A stretch of DNA of 14,175 nucleotides. It comes from Gemmatimonadota bacterium. GTDB taxonomy: Bacteria; Gemmatimonadota; Gemmatimonadetes; Longimicrobiales; Longimicrobiaceae. The notes under the pieces were generated by a model. That model was given only the letters and a program-made list of their open reading frames with translations. It made no database searches and was not told where the DNA came from. The stretch spans positions 1-14,175 of the forward strand of contig JAHWJV010000038.1 of the NCBI GenBank assembly GCA_019348265.1. Reading direction: 5' to 3'. A program made the position numbers and the translations under genes. Each line of letters begins with the position of its first letter. Position 1 is the stretch's first letter. This document shows positions 6,632 to 13,994 of this stretch, in pieces.

Positions 6632-7417
6632 ATGGCAGTGGAGGAGATTCGGGTCGAGACCCTCGGGGACCTGGTGGATCGGGTTACGCCGTCCGAGCCG
6701 GACCCGGAGACCGGCAAGCGCCGGTACAGCGGCGTCTATCATGGCTCCCTTGACGCCGGCACCCGGCTCCTGACCAGCCTCGACCGCCTTGGCGGTATGC
6801 ACCAGCCCCACAGCAAGGTCGCGCTGGAGGAGCATATCTTCCGTAACTTCATCCGCTACTCGCGCCCCTACGTGGCCGCCGCGCCCGTCAGCGAGTGGGA
6901 GCTGCTCGTCACGGCGCAGCACCACCGCGTCCCTACCCGCCTCCTGGATTGGACTTACTCGCCCCTCGTCGCGGCACACTTCGCTACCCGCGCCACTCGC
7001 GAGACGGGTGACCGGGTCATCTGGCGTCTCGACTGGCGCCTCGTCCACCGCCATTTTGGCTTCCCGGAGCTCGCGCTGCTGATCCAGGACCTGCAAGACC
7101 TACACGACGATTTCACACCCTGGAAGCTGTTCCGCGGCGAACACGATCGGGATTTTGCCTGTATGATCGACCCTCCCTCCGTGAGCCCGCGCATCATCGC
7201 TCAGACCGCCGTCTTCACCCTGATCACGGACAACCGCGTCTCTTTCGACGAATTTCTGGGGCGGCACGGCCTCGAGTCCGCACTCAAGCGCTACCTGATC
7301 CCCGGCCACGCCGTCGACCGGTTCCGGGACCAGCTGGATCTCGTGGGAATGGACGAGCGCCGGCTTTTCCCTGACCTGGACGGAGTCGCGGCGCAGATGC
7401 GGCGGTACTACTCCTAG
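6632..7417 (+). CDS. FRG-domain protein
   Basis: A 261-residue protein whose body is an FRG domain, a family of unestablished biochemical function named for an F/YxRG motif. The core signature is clear: LLVTAQHHRVPTRLLDW (91-107) followed by SPLVAAHFATRA, then SPRIIAQTAVFTL (185-197) and a C-terminal DERRLFPDLDGVAAQMRRYY (241-260). The naming motif is altered: residues 35-38 read VYHG, with His where Arg is usual, ahead of the expected TRLLTSLDRL. I chose ATG 6632 because GGGGG at 6621-6625 lies six bases upstream and conserved sequence starts soon after; a second ATG at 6626 overlaps that site, and a longer frame reaches back into the preceding gene without conservation. It is convergent with hrpB. 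Confidence 0.88.
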   Translation: MAVEEIRVETLGDLVDRVTPSEPDPETGKRRYSGVYHGSLDAGTRLLTSLDRLGGMHQPHSKVALEEHIFRNFIRYSRPYVAAAPVSEWELLVTAQHHRVPTRLLDWTYSPLVAAHFATRATRETGDRVIWRLDWRLVHRHFGFPELALLIQDLQDLHDDFTPWKLFRGEHDRDFACMIDPPSVSPRIIAQTAVFTLITDNRVSFDEFLGRHGLESALKRYLIPGHAVDRFRDQLDLVGMDERRLFPDLDGVAAQMRRYYS

Positions 7418-7425
7418 CTACGTCC

Positions 7426-7464
7426 ACCCGTCGTCGGCGCGGAGCCACCCGGCCCCCGACGGGT
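7426..7464. terminator. Candidate bidirectional terminator
   Basis: ACCCGTCG (7426-7433) and CGACGGGT (7457-7464) form a perfect 8-bp inverted repeat with a 23-base GC-rich interior. It lies between two convergent genes, nine bases after the FRG stop and eight bases from the hrpB stop. The long loop and lack of T-tracts make it tentative. Confidence 0.35.
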
Positions 7465-7471
7465 ACTCCGT

Positions 7472-9991
7472 TCAGCGGCGCTTGGCTCTGCTGGTCGGCT
7501 CAGCACGAAGCGGGTCGTCTGGCCAGGAGTGCTTCGGGTAGCGGGCTCGCAGATTCTTTCTCACCTCGAAATATCCTTCCCGCCAGAAGCTCGCTAGGTC
7601 GCGAGTCACCTGTACAGCGCGGTGCGCCGGCGAAAGGAAGTGCACCGTAAGCGGTACGCCGGCCAGGCGCGGTGTTTCGCCCAGCCCGAACATCTCCTGC
7701 AGACGCACGGCGACGGAAGGTGCTCCGGGAACGGAGTAGTCGATGGGTATGCTGGACCCGCTGGGGACCAGGAGGTGCGTGGGCGCGAGCTCGTCGATGC
7801 TAGCCCGGAGCTCCCACGGGAGAAGACCCGAGAGAATGCTCACGAGGTCGAGCCGGTCCAGCTCGGTGCGGCGGCGTATCCCGGTGAGGTGCGGCTCGAG
7901 CCAGCTCTCGGAGCTGCGAGAGAGCGCCGTGTCGGAGAGATCGGGCCAGCGCTCGTCGAGAGAGCGGAGAAAGAGCACGCGTTGCTGGAGCTGCCGTGCC
8001 TGGGTGGACCAGGGCAGGATCTCGAGACCTTCTCGGGTGACGGCTTCGGCCACCGCGCGCCTCACCCGAGCCGGATCCGGGTCGGGAATGGTCCCTTCCC
8101 GGATGACCAGCGCGCCGAGAAGCGCGCGGCGTGTCGCCCGTACGCTCCCGCTGGCACCATCCCACGCGATCTGCTCGATCACCTCCATCTGGTCCGCGAA
8201 CGTCACCTCGAGCTCGTCCAGTGACAGCGGCGCGGCCAGGACGATGCGAGCATCGCGCGCCTGCCCCTCGATTTCGGCGATTGCGAGGTACGGCTCGCGG
8301 GATAGCGCCTGCCGGTCCCGGAGCGTCGCACCGGCCCCGTTGCGGAGCAGGTATCGGGTGCTTCCCGGCTCTCGCTGCTGCGCGATGCGGTCCGGGTAGG
8401 CCAAAGATAGCAGAACCCCCGCGCCGTCCGGATCGGATTCGCCGGCGGGCATTGCCAGCCGGTCCCTGAGCTGCCGCGCTTCGCCACGCGCCCGCTCGGC
8501 CGCGGCCCGGTCAACCGTGAAGCCGGCCGGACCGCCGGCGCGAGCGTCCCGCAGCGCCTCCACGCGTAGCCGAAGGTCCACGTCCTGAACGGGGCCATCC
8601 GCCCGCAGCAGGTCGCGCTCTCCCAGGAGGGCGGCGATCTCGCAAGCCAGTGCGCCGAGACCCAGCTCCTGCGCCCGGAGGGCCATGTGCGCGAGGCGTG
8701 GATGCATTCCCAGCCCGGCCATGCGCCTCCCGTGCGGGGTGATCCGCCCGCCAGCGAGGGCGCCCAGCTCGCCCAGGAGCTCGCGGGCCTGTGCGTACGC
8801 CGCGGGCGCCGGCGGATCGAGCCAGGCCAGCTGCTCCGGATCATCCGCTCCCCAGGCCGCCAGCTCGAGCGCCAGCGGGGCCAGATCGGCGGCCAGGATC
8901 TCGGGCGTCCCGTGCGCCAGCAGCTCGGCTTGCTGCTGCTCCGTCCAGAGGCGATGGCAGACGCCGGGGCCCAGCCGACCGGCACGCCCGCGCCGCTGGT
9001 CTGCCGACGCGCGGCTGACCGCAACGGTTTCCAGCCTGCTCATCCCGATGCGGGGCGAGAACCGCGGTACTCGCATCAGCCCGCTGTCGACGACCACCGT
9101 TATGCCCTCGATCGTCAGGCTCGTCTCGGCAATGGCGGTGGATAGCACGACCTTTCTGCCGCGGGACCTCGGCGCGATCGCCCGTTCCTGTGCGTCCTGT
9201 GGAAGGCTGCCGTGCAGTGGGTGGATCTCCACCCCCATCGGCAGGTCGCCGCCGCGGAGATACTCCTCCACACGCCGGATCTCGCCGGCTCCGGGGAGGA
9301 AGACGAGCACATCGCCCGCGTTCTCCGCTAGTGCGCTTCGTACCGACCTTGCGACCGCTGGCTCGATCCACCCCTCCACCGGACGCGCAAGGTACCGCGT
9401 ATCCACCGGATAGCTACGTCCCTCACTGGAGAGGATGGGAGCGCCCGCACCGGCTTCCAGCAGCCCGCTCACCGCTGCCCCGTCGAGCGTGGCGGACATC
9501 ACCAGGATCCGCAGGTCGTCCCGCAGCAGCGCACGCGCCTGGAGCGCGAGCGCCAGCCCCAGGTCCGCGTGAACGCTGCGCTCGTGGAATTCGTCGAAGA
9601 CGAGGAGGCCGATCCCCTCCAGCCCGGGGTCGCTCTGCAGCATGCGCGTGAGGATACCCTCCGTCACTACTTCGATCCGCGTTTCCCGGCCGACCCGTTT
9701 ATCGTGGCGCACGCGGTATCCGACCGTTCGCCCTACGGGCTCGCCGAGCACCGCGGCCATTCGCGCCGCCGCCGCGCGCGCGGCCAGACGCCGCGGCTCC
9801 AGCATCACCATGCGGCGGCCGTGCATCCAGGACTCCGCCAGCAGTGCCAGGGGAACGCGGGTAGTCTTGCCTGCTCCCGGGGGTGCCTGCAGCACCGCGC
9901 TGCGCCCGCTGCCCAGAGCGTGGCGCAGCGCGGGTACCGCCGCTTCGATGGGGAGGTCGGACCTTTCGGGTGAGCTCGCGAGGGGAGCCAT
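7472..9991 (-). CDS. hrpB: ATP-dependent helicase HrpB
   Basis: An 839-residue DEAH-box, RNA-helicase-like protein of normal HrpB length. Domain 1 has Walker A APPGAGKTT (36-44), LEPRRLAARAAA (64-75), the DEFH box (133-136, in LVFDEFHERSVHADLGLAL) and SAT (166-168). Domain 2 has VFLPGAGEI (230-238), STAIAETSLTI (284-294) and motif VI QRRGRAGR (332-339). The remainder contains the helicase-associated region and the HrpB C-terminal domain, ending in the typical RYPKHSWPDDP. HrpB is widely conserved in bacteria, but its cellular RNA substrate is not well defined. Its start lies 29 bases after the EamA transporter stop on the same strand, so the two are probably co-transcribed. No strong Shine-Dalgarno site precedes the ATG at 9991, which may favour translation coupled to upstream reading. 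Confidence 0.96.
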   Translation of the reverse strand: MAPLASSPERSDLPIEAAVPALRHALGSGRSAVLQAPPGAGKTTRVPLALLAESWMHGRRMVMLEPRRLAARAAAARMAAVLGEPVGRTVGYRVRHDKRVGRETRIEVVTEGILTRMLQSDPGLEGIGLLVFDEFHERSVHADLGLALALQARALLRDDLRILVMSATLDGAAVSGLLEAGAGAPILSSEGRSYPVDTRYLARPVEGWIEPAVARSVRSALAENAGDVLVFLPGAGEIRRVEEYLRGGDLPMGVEIHPLHGSLPQDAQERAIAPRSRGRKVVLSTAIAETSLTIEGITVVVDSGLMRVPRFSPRIGMSRLETVAVSRASADQRRGRAGRLGPGVCHRLWTEQQQAELLAHGTPEILAADLAPLALELAAWGADDPEQLAWLDPPAPAAYAQARELLGELGALAGGRITPHGRRMAGLGMHPRLAHMALRAQELGLGALACEIAALLGERDLLRADGPVQDVDLRLRVEALRDARAGGPAGFTVDRAAAERARGEARQLRDRLAMPAGESDPDGAGVLLSLAYPDRIAQQREPGSTRYLLRNGAGATLRDRQALSREPYLAIAEIEGQARDARIVLAAPLSLDELEVTFADQMEVIEQIAWDGASGSVRATRRALLGALVIREGTIPDPDPARVRRAVAEAVTREGLEILPWSTQARQLQQRVLFLRSLDERWPDLSDTALSRSSESWLEPHLTGIRRRTELDRLDLVSILSGLLPWELRASIDELAPTHLLVPSGSSIPIDYSVPGAPSVAVRLQEMFGLGETPRLAGVPLTVHFLSPAHRAVQVTRDLASFWREGYFEVRKNLRARYPKHSWPDDPLRAEPTSRAKRR

Positions 9992-10020
9992 TACGGTGCG
10001 GGAGGTCGGGTCCTGCGGTT

Positions 10021-11007
10021 CTACCGGGACTGCCGCGCGCGCCTCCGGCGGCGCGCTTTCGTCACGCCGCCCGCCGGGTCCGGGTCGGCTCCGGATCCCT
10101 CACGCGCCGCACCGCGCGGCCAACGCAGCTCGCTGGTGAGCACCCCGAGCAGGACCAGGGTGGATCCGCCGACCACCGCCGGGGTCATCAGCTCGCCAGC
10201 CCACGCGCCGATCAGGCCGCCCCACACGGGTTCCATCGAGTAGATGACCGTCGCGCGCGTGGCGGAGACCGTGCGCTGGGCCCAGCTCATCGCCCCCAGG
10301 GCGAAGGCGGTTCCCAGCAGCCCGAGCCCCAGCGCGGCCGACACCAGAGTCGGGCTGAGCGCAGGCATCCGCTCCCCGGCTACCCCGGCGCCCGCGAGTG
10401 AGAGAATCGAAACCGTCGAGAGCTGCACGAACGCCAGCCGCATCGGGTCCGACTGCCGAACCCAGCGGCTCAGCAGGATGATCTGCAACGCTGCGCCGAC
10501 CGCGGAGCCCAGCGTCAGCCACTCCCCGACTCCGATCGCCAGGTCCATCCCCTTGCCGACCGACATCAGCAGCAGGCCGGCGAAGGCCAGCGCGATGCCG
10601 ATCCATGCAGCGAGGCGTGGCGCCTGGCGCAGCAGCAGCAGCTGGAGCAGCGGCACGAGCGGAACGTAAAGCGCCGTGATGAAGGCCGACTTGCTGCTCG
10701 CGATGTGCTGGAGCCCGATCGTCTGCAAAGAGTACGATGCGAACGTGACCAGCCCGATCATGATACCCACCCGCACCTCCATGACGCGGAGGCCCCGCAT
10801 CCGGCCCGCGAAGATTGCGAGCAGCGTCACCGCGCCCACCACGAAGCGGGCAGCGAGCAGGGAGAATGGCCCCGTCTCCCGCAGCGCCACCTGCGTGACG
10901 ATGAAGGTGCTCCCCCATACCAGCGTCACGAGCATCAGGGTGAGCTCCGGGATGCGCGATGCGCCCCGGACCTCGCCGTCTACGGTGATCCCCACGTCAG
11001 CCGACAT
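10021..11007 (-). CDS. EamA-family (DMT superfamily) transporter
   Basis: A 328-residue inner-membrane protein with about ten hydrophobic helices in two EamA repeats. Repeat 1 shows LVWGSTFIVTQVAL (29-42), AARFVVGAVTLLAIFAG (52-68) and SSKSAFITALYVPLVPLLQ (104-122). Repeat 2 runs from about residue 160 and contains RATVIYSMEPVWGGLIGAW (251-269), the typical EamA motif before the last two helices. The C-terminal 30 residues are a cytoplasmic tail ending in an Arg-rich run. The family exports amino acids or other small metabolites and the substrate here is unknown. The ATG at 11007 has only a weak GAG upstream; residues 1-18 before the first helix are polar. It lies upstream of hrpB with a 29-base gap. 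Confidence 0.93.
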   Translation of the reverse strand: MSADVGITVDGEVRGASRIPELTLMLVTLVWGSTFIVTQVALRETGPFSLLAARFVVGAVTLLAIFAGRMRGLRVMEVRVGIMIGLVTFASYSLQTIGLQHIASSKSAFITALYVPLVPLLQLLLLRQAPRLAAWIGIALAFAGLLLMSVGKGMDLAIGVGEWLTLGSAVGAALQIILLSRWVRQSDPMRLAFVQLSTVSILSLAGAGVAGERMPALSPTLVSAALGLGLLGTAFALGAMSWAQRTVSATRATVIYSMEPVWGGLIGAWAGELMTPAVVGGSTLVLLGVLTSELRWPRGAAREGSGADPDPAGGVTKARRRRRARQSR

Positions 11008-11134
11008 CGCTCAGCGTTTCGGAGAAAGAACGGCGGCGCCCCCTCCCGCGCACCGCAATATATCGAATTACCGTGACGGCGTGTCGCTATGTCCGTCGTC
11101 GCGCGATCCTGACCGATCGTGCGACCCGCCGTCC

Positions 11135-11335
11135 TTACCGCTTTCTTCCAGACCCGTTGCGGCCGTCCACTCCATTCGACTCGTCACCGTCGGCCGTCTG
11201 CGCCGCCTTCGCCGGGTCGACCTGGAAGGTGCGCTTGAGCCCCACGATGAAGAGGAAAAGGCTCGCCGCGCCTACCGCGAGCTGCACCGTCGCGACGTTC
11301 GACTTCTCTTCTGCCTGCATCTGCTTGGTCGCCAT
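11135..11335 (-). CDS. Small single-helix membrane protein
   Basis: A 66-residue protein with a short polar N-terminus (MATKQMQAEEKSN), one transmembrane helix at about 15-33 (ATVQLAVGAASLFLFIVGLK), and a hydrophilic Asp/Gly-rich tail ending in basic residues. I recognise no family. The ATG at 11335 is preceded by AGGGG at a short spacing; an in-frame ATG at residue 6 is an alternative. It lies 127 bases upstream of the EamA gene on the same strand. The clean helix-plus-tail architecture supports a real gene, but short length keeps confidence moderate. Confidence 0.6.
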   Translation of the reverse strand: MATKQMQAEEKSNVATVQLAVGAASLFLFIVGLKRTFQVDPAKAAQTADGDESNGVDGRNGSGRKR

Positions 11336-11411
11336 TGCCCCTGCGCTCGCTCCGATTTGAATACCGGCCCCACCCCTCCTTCAAACTCGGTGCCGCGGGG
11401 AGGCGCCTGAA

Positions 11412-11431
11412 GACCTATTCTAAGGGATAGT
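11412..11431. promoter_or_regulatory. Imperfect palindrome in a divergent intergenic region
   Basis: CTATTC and GGATAG flank TAAG, forming a six-pair inverted repeat with one G-T wobble, in an AT-richer patch between the small membrane-protein gene and the DUF4186 gene. It could be an operator or part of a promoter. The 234-base region shows nothing else I can name. Confidence 0.2.
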
Positions 11432-11569
11432 CTCGTCGCGTGATAGCCGTTTCATGAGAAAGTCGACGAGAAGTTGCGCGATCTTGACGGCCACGTGGCG
11501 TGAGTGGTTGTCGGCAGGAGCGCCGATCCTCATCTTGCCTGGCTTCTCGGCACGCTACCAACAGGCGGA

Positions 11570-11935
11570 ATGGCCCGATCTCTGGACGATCTATTCGCAG
11601 CGCTGGCGCGGTCCGATTTCCGATCGCGTTTTCGGCTGCGCGGCCCCGAGCTGGAGTACTTGCGCAGCCGCGGAATGGCGCAGGTGCTCGAGCACGCGGA
11701 GCGTTTCGTCGACGAGCGCCTCGCGCCTGCGACTCCGGCGAACGACGGAAAGCAGACTCCCTACCGGAAGCACCCGGTTTTCGTGGCTCAGCATGCGACC
11801 GCGACTTGCTGCCGCGGCTGCCTCGCCAGGTGGCACTCCATCCCAAAGGGGCGCGAGCTCACCGACCCGGACAAGCAGCACGTGCTGACGGTGCTGGAGC
11901 GTTGGCTCCGCGGCCAGGAGGGGAGTGATGACTGA
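11570..11935 (+). CDS. DUF4186 family protein
   Basis: A 121-residue cytosolic protein matching the DUF4186 family over its whole length. Visible features are the helical N-terminus LDDLFAALARSDFRSRFRL, the conserved NDGKQTP (58-64), and the block HPVFVAQHATATCCRGCL (68-85) followed by WHSIPKGREL. The clustered C80, C81, C84 and H89 could bind a metal or be redox active, which is inference; the family's function is unknown. I start at ATG 11570, where family similarity begins; a GTG at 11504 would add 22 unconserved residues. The stop overlaps the next gene's start by eight bases, so the two are probably translationally coupled. Confidence 0.88.
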   Translation: MARSLDDLFAALARSDFRSRFRLRGPELEYLRSRGMAQVLEHAERFVDERLAPATPANDGKQTPYRKHPVFVAQHATATCCRGCLARWHSIPKGRELTDPDKQHVLTVLERWLRGQEGSDD

Positions 11936-12767
11936 ACCGGCTGGTACCCAGCGCCCGCCTATCCCGCGCGTCCGTCTGGGGACGATGGGCTGGAACTACG
12001 CCGCCTGGGTGGGGCCGTTATACCCGTCCGGAACCCCGTCGCGCGAGATGCTCAAGCTGTACGCCCGCGCCTTCGATACGGTCGAGGTGGACTCCACCTG
12101 GTATGCGGTCCCGGCGGCGAATACCGTCCGTGGCTGGCTCGATCGCACGCCCGACCACTTCGTGTTCTCGCTCAAGATGCCGCGCGAGATCACGCATGAC
12201 CGGCGGCTCCACGGATCGGACTCTGTGCTCGCCGACTTCATCGACCGCGCACGCGAGCTCGGCCCCCGCCTCGGGCCCGTGCTGATCCAGCTGGGGCCGG
12301 ACTTCTCCACCGATGAAAGGCCTGCACTGGAGCGCTTCCTCACCCTTCTCCCCGCCGACGTCCGCTTCGCCGTCGAGTTTCGCCAGCCCGGCTGGATCTG
12401 CGAGGAGACGCACGAGCTGCTCACTGCCCACCGGGTCGCCCTGGCCATCAGCGATGGCCGCTTCATCCCGCGCGACTGGTCCCTGGCGCTCGTCCGCCGC
12501 CCCACGACCGACTTCCACTACCTCCGCTGGCTCGGCGACACCCGCGAGCTCACCGACCACTCCCACCTTCAGATCGACCGGACCGCCGATCTCCAGGAAT
12601 GGGCGTCCGCGATCCGAGCCGTTCCCGGCGAGGCATTCTCGATCTACGGCTACTACAACAACCATTACTCCGGCCACAGCCCGGCCACCGCGCACGCGAT
12701 GCTGAAGCTGCTCGGGCAGAACCCGGTTGCTCCCGATCAGGTGGGGGATCAGATCTCGCTGTTTTGA
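11928..12767 (+). CDS. DUF72 family protein
   Basis: A 279-residue protein of the DUF72 family, predicted to form a TIM-barrel-like fold of unknown activity. Hallmarks are GTMGWNYAAWVGPLYP (18-33), VEVDSTWYAVP (52-62), FSLKMPREITHDRRL (80-94), FAVEFRQPGW (147-156), FHYLRWLGD (196-204) and YYNNHYSGHSPATA (242-255). I start at the ATG at 11928 rather than the GTG three bases earlier, because AGGAGGGG at 11916-11923 is placed well for it. It overlaps the DUF4186 stop by eight bases, indicating an operon. No signal peptide or membrane segment is seen. Confidence 0.93.
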   Translation: MTEPAGTQRPPIPRVRLGTMGWNYAAWVGPLYPSGTPSREMLKLYARAFDTVEVDSTWYAVPAANTVRGWLDRTPDHFVFSLKMPREITHDRRLHGSDSVLADFIDRARELGPRLGPVLIQLGPDFSTDERPALERFLTLLPADVRFAVEFRQPGWICEETHELLTAHRVALAISDGRFIPRDWSLALVRRPTTDFHYLRWLGDTRELTDHSHLQIDRTADLQEWASAIRAVPGEAFSIYGYYNNHYSGHSPATAHAMLKLLGQNPVAPDQVGDQISLF

Positions 12768-12791
12768 CTCGAGTCTGGGCGCATGTCCGCT

Positions 12792-12806
12792 GCGCGGTCA
12801 CCGCGC
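12792..12806 (+). terminator. Short GC hairpin after the DUF72 gene
   Basis: GCGCGG (12792-12797) pairs with CCGCGC (12801-12806) around a three-base loop, 25 bases after the DUF72 stop. A ten-base palindrome GACTCGAGTC also overlaps the stop (12766-12775). Neither is followed by a T-tract, so termination is only possible. Confidence 0.25.
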
Positions 12807-12858
12807 TGTAGCGCCGCCGCACGCACCTCCACATCCTTCCCGATCACCCCACCACCGC

Positions 12859-12907
12859 GTACTTTCTCACTCTCGCACTCTCCGCACTCTCGCACTCCCG
12901 TACTCCT
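12859..12907 (+). repeat. CT-rich tandem repeat leader (GCACTCTC units)
   Basis: About five degenerate eight- to nine-base units (TCACTCTC, GCACTCTCC, GCACTCTC, GCACTCCC, GTACTCCT) run directly into the start codon at 12908. The tract is pyrimidine-rich on the coding strand and leaves no room for a Shine-Dalgarno site. A promoter or leader function is possible but not shown. Confidence 0.7.
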
Positions 12908-13408
12908 ATGCACGCCACCGCGTCCGAGTTTCTCGGCGAGACCCTCAGTATTTTCGAGATGTACAAGCGGCTTGGGGAGGGTGCCTTGTCGCAGGCGAGC
13001 GACGAGGATCTCTTCCGCCGGCTGGATGAGGAAAGCCTGAGCATCGCGCTGATCGTCAAGCATCTGCGCGGGAACATGCTCTCCCGCTGGCGCGACTTCC
13101 TCAGCACTGATGGCGAGAAGCCGAACCGCGATCGAGAGTCGGAGTTCGAGGATGGGGAGGGGCAAACCCGCGCGGCCGTCGAAGCGTGGTGGGAGGAAGG
13201 CTGGGCGGAGGTCTTCGGCGCTATCGAGGCGCTCCGGCCGACCGATCTGGGGCGGACCGTCACCATTCGTGGCGAGCCTCTCTCCGTTCTCCAGGCCATC
13301 ACGCGCCAGATGACGCATTACGCCTATCACGTCGGGCAGATGGTCTTCCTGGCGAAGCACTTCCGCGGCGCCACCTGGGACTCGCTCAGCATCCCGCGCC
13401 GCCGTTGA
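12908..13408 (+). CDS. DinB-superfamily protein (DUF1572 type)
   Basis: A 166-residue four-helix-bundle protein of the DinB/YfiT-like superfamily, closest in appearance to DUF1572. The metal-binding histidine triad is visible: H52 in IVKHLRGNMLSRW, and H137 and H141 in MTHYAYHVGQMVFLAK (135-150). The family includes metal-dependent thiol transferases and proteins of unknown function; activity here cannot be assigned. The ATG at 12908 has no Shine-Dalgarno site and is preceded by a CT repeat, yet family similarity begins near the N-terminus, so the start seems right. Its stop overlaps the next gene's TTG start (TTGA). Confidence 0.9.
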   Translation: MHATASEFLGETLSIFEMYKRLGEGALSQASDEDLFRRLDEESLSIALIVKHLRGNMLSRWRDFLSTDGEKPNRDRESEFEDGEGQTRAAVEAWWEEGWAEVFGAIEALRPTDLGRTVTIRGEPLSVLQAITRQMTHYAYHVGQMVFLAKHFRGATWDSLSIPRRR

Positions 13409-13779
13409 CACAGCCTCTGCTTTCCGCCGCGTCCATACTCCGCCAGCGTCTCGCTCACGACCAGGGCGCCCTGTTGTTCGCGGAAGCCGTGTTCGCCCAG
13501 CTGATTAGCCCCGCGGGCGCCCTGCGGGAAGGGCCCGCCGAAGTGCGCGACGCGCTTGCCCACGAGGTGGCGGACCTCCTGCTGGCCAGCCCCGATGATC
13601 CGGGTGACGAAGGGCTCGCTCTCCGCCTTTTGGAGCAGCCACCCCTCGCGGCGGCGTTCTTCCAGAACCTGGACCTCCTCTACAGCTACGCGTCACCGTA
13701 CGCCAACCGCGTAGGCACACTGCTGATGCACACGCTGGAGCTCGCCGCCGCAGCGGAGGCCGACCCCGCAGAGGCGTGA
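13405..13779 (+). CDS. Unrecognised small helical protein, TTG start
   Basis: A 124-residue protein with no family I recognise. It is Ala/Leu-rich and probably all-helical, for example LLSAASILRQRLAHDQGALL near the start and a terminal ANRVGTLLMHTLELAAAAEA. It has no signal peptide, membrane helix or obvious catalytic motif. The start is inferred as TTG 13405, which overlaps the DinB stop in a TTGA arrangement; no ATG or GTG lies in frame near the beginning. The stop is two bases before the VOC start. This tight packing suggests a DinB-unknown-VOC operon. Confidence 0.6.
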   Translation: MTQPLLSAASILRQRLAHDQGALLFAEAVFAQLISPAGALREGPAEVRDALAHEVADLLLASPDDPGDEGLALRLLEQPPLAAAFFQNLDLLYSYASPYANRVGTLLMHTLELAAAAEADPAEA

Positions 13780-13781
13780 CC

Positions 13782-13994
13782 ATGCGTGTCTCCGGCGTGC
13801 TCGAGACCTGCCTCTACGCCACCGACCTCGAACCGGCGGCTACCTTCTACCGCGACCTCCTCGGCCTGGAGCCAATCTCCGCCGTCCCAGGGAGGCACGT
13901 GTTCTTCCGCTGCGGGGACGGGGTATTCCTCCTGTTCAACCCGGCCCGCACCGAGATCTCCGATGGCGACGTGCCGCCCCACGGCGCGCGCGGC
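13782..13994 (+). CDS. VOC/glyoxalase-family protein, truncated at a sequence junction
   Basis: The first 71 residues are a typical N-terminal VOC (vicinal oxygen chelate) module: GVLETCLYATDLEPAATFYR (5-24), DLLGLEP, RHVFFRCGDGVFLLFNPART and VPPHGARG (64-71). VOC proteins are metal-dependent glyoxalase, dioxygenase or resistance proteins with paired beta-alpha-beta-beta-beta modules, and a second half should follow. Instead the frame continues open to the window end with non-VOC sequence, because the opposite strand there encodes another protein. Metal-ligand candidate E8 is in the usual place. The ATG at 13782 follows the previous stop by two bases, with GAGG upstream. Confidence 0.75.

Noticed and set aside
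8203..9024. A 273-codon frame inside hrpB
   Set aside because: It is an out-of-frame shadow of HrpB, rich in Ser, Arg and Trp with no conserved motif.
12018..12695. A 225-codon minus-strand frame
   Set aside because: It is antisense to the DUF72 gene, which carries all family motifs.
12859..12907. Possible CRISPR-like array in the repeated leader
   Set aside because: Units are only eight to nine bases with no spacers, and no cas genes are nearby.
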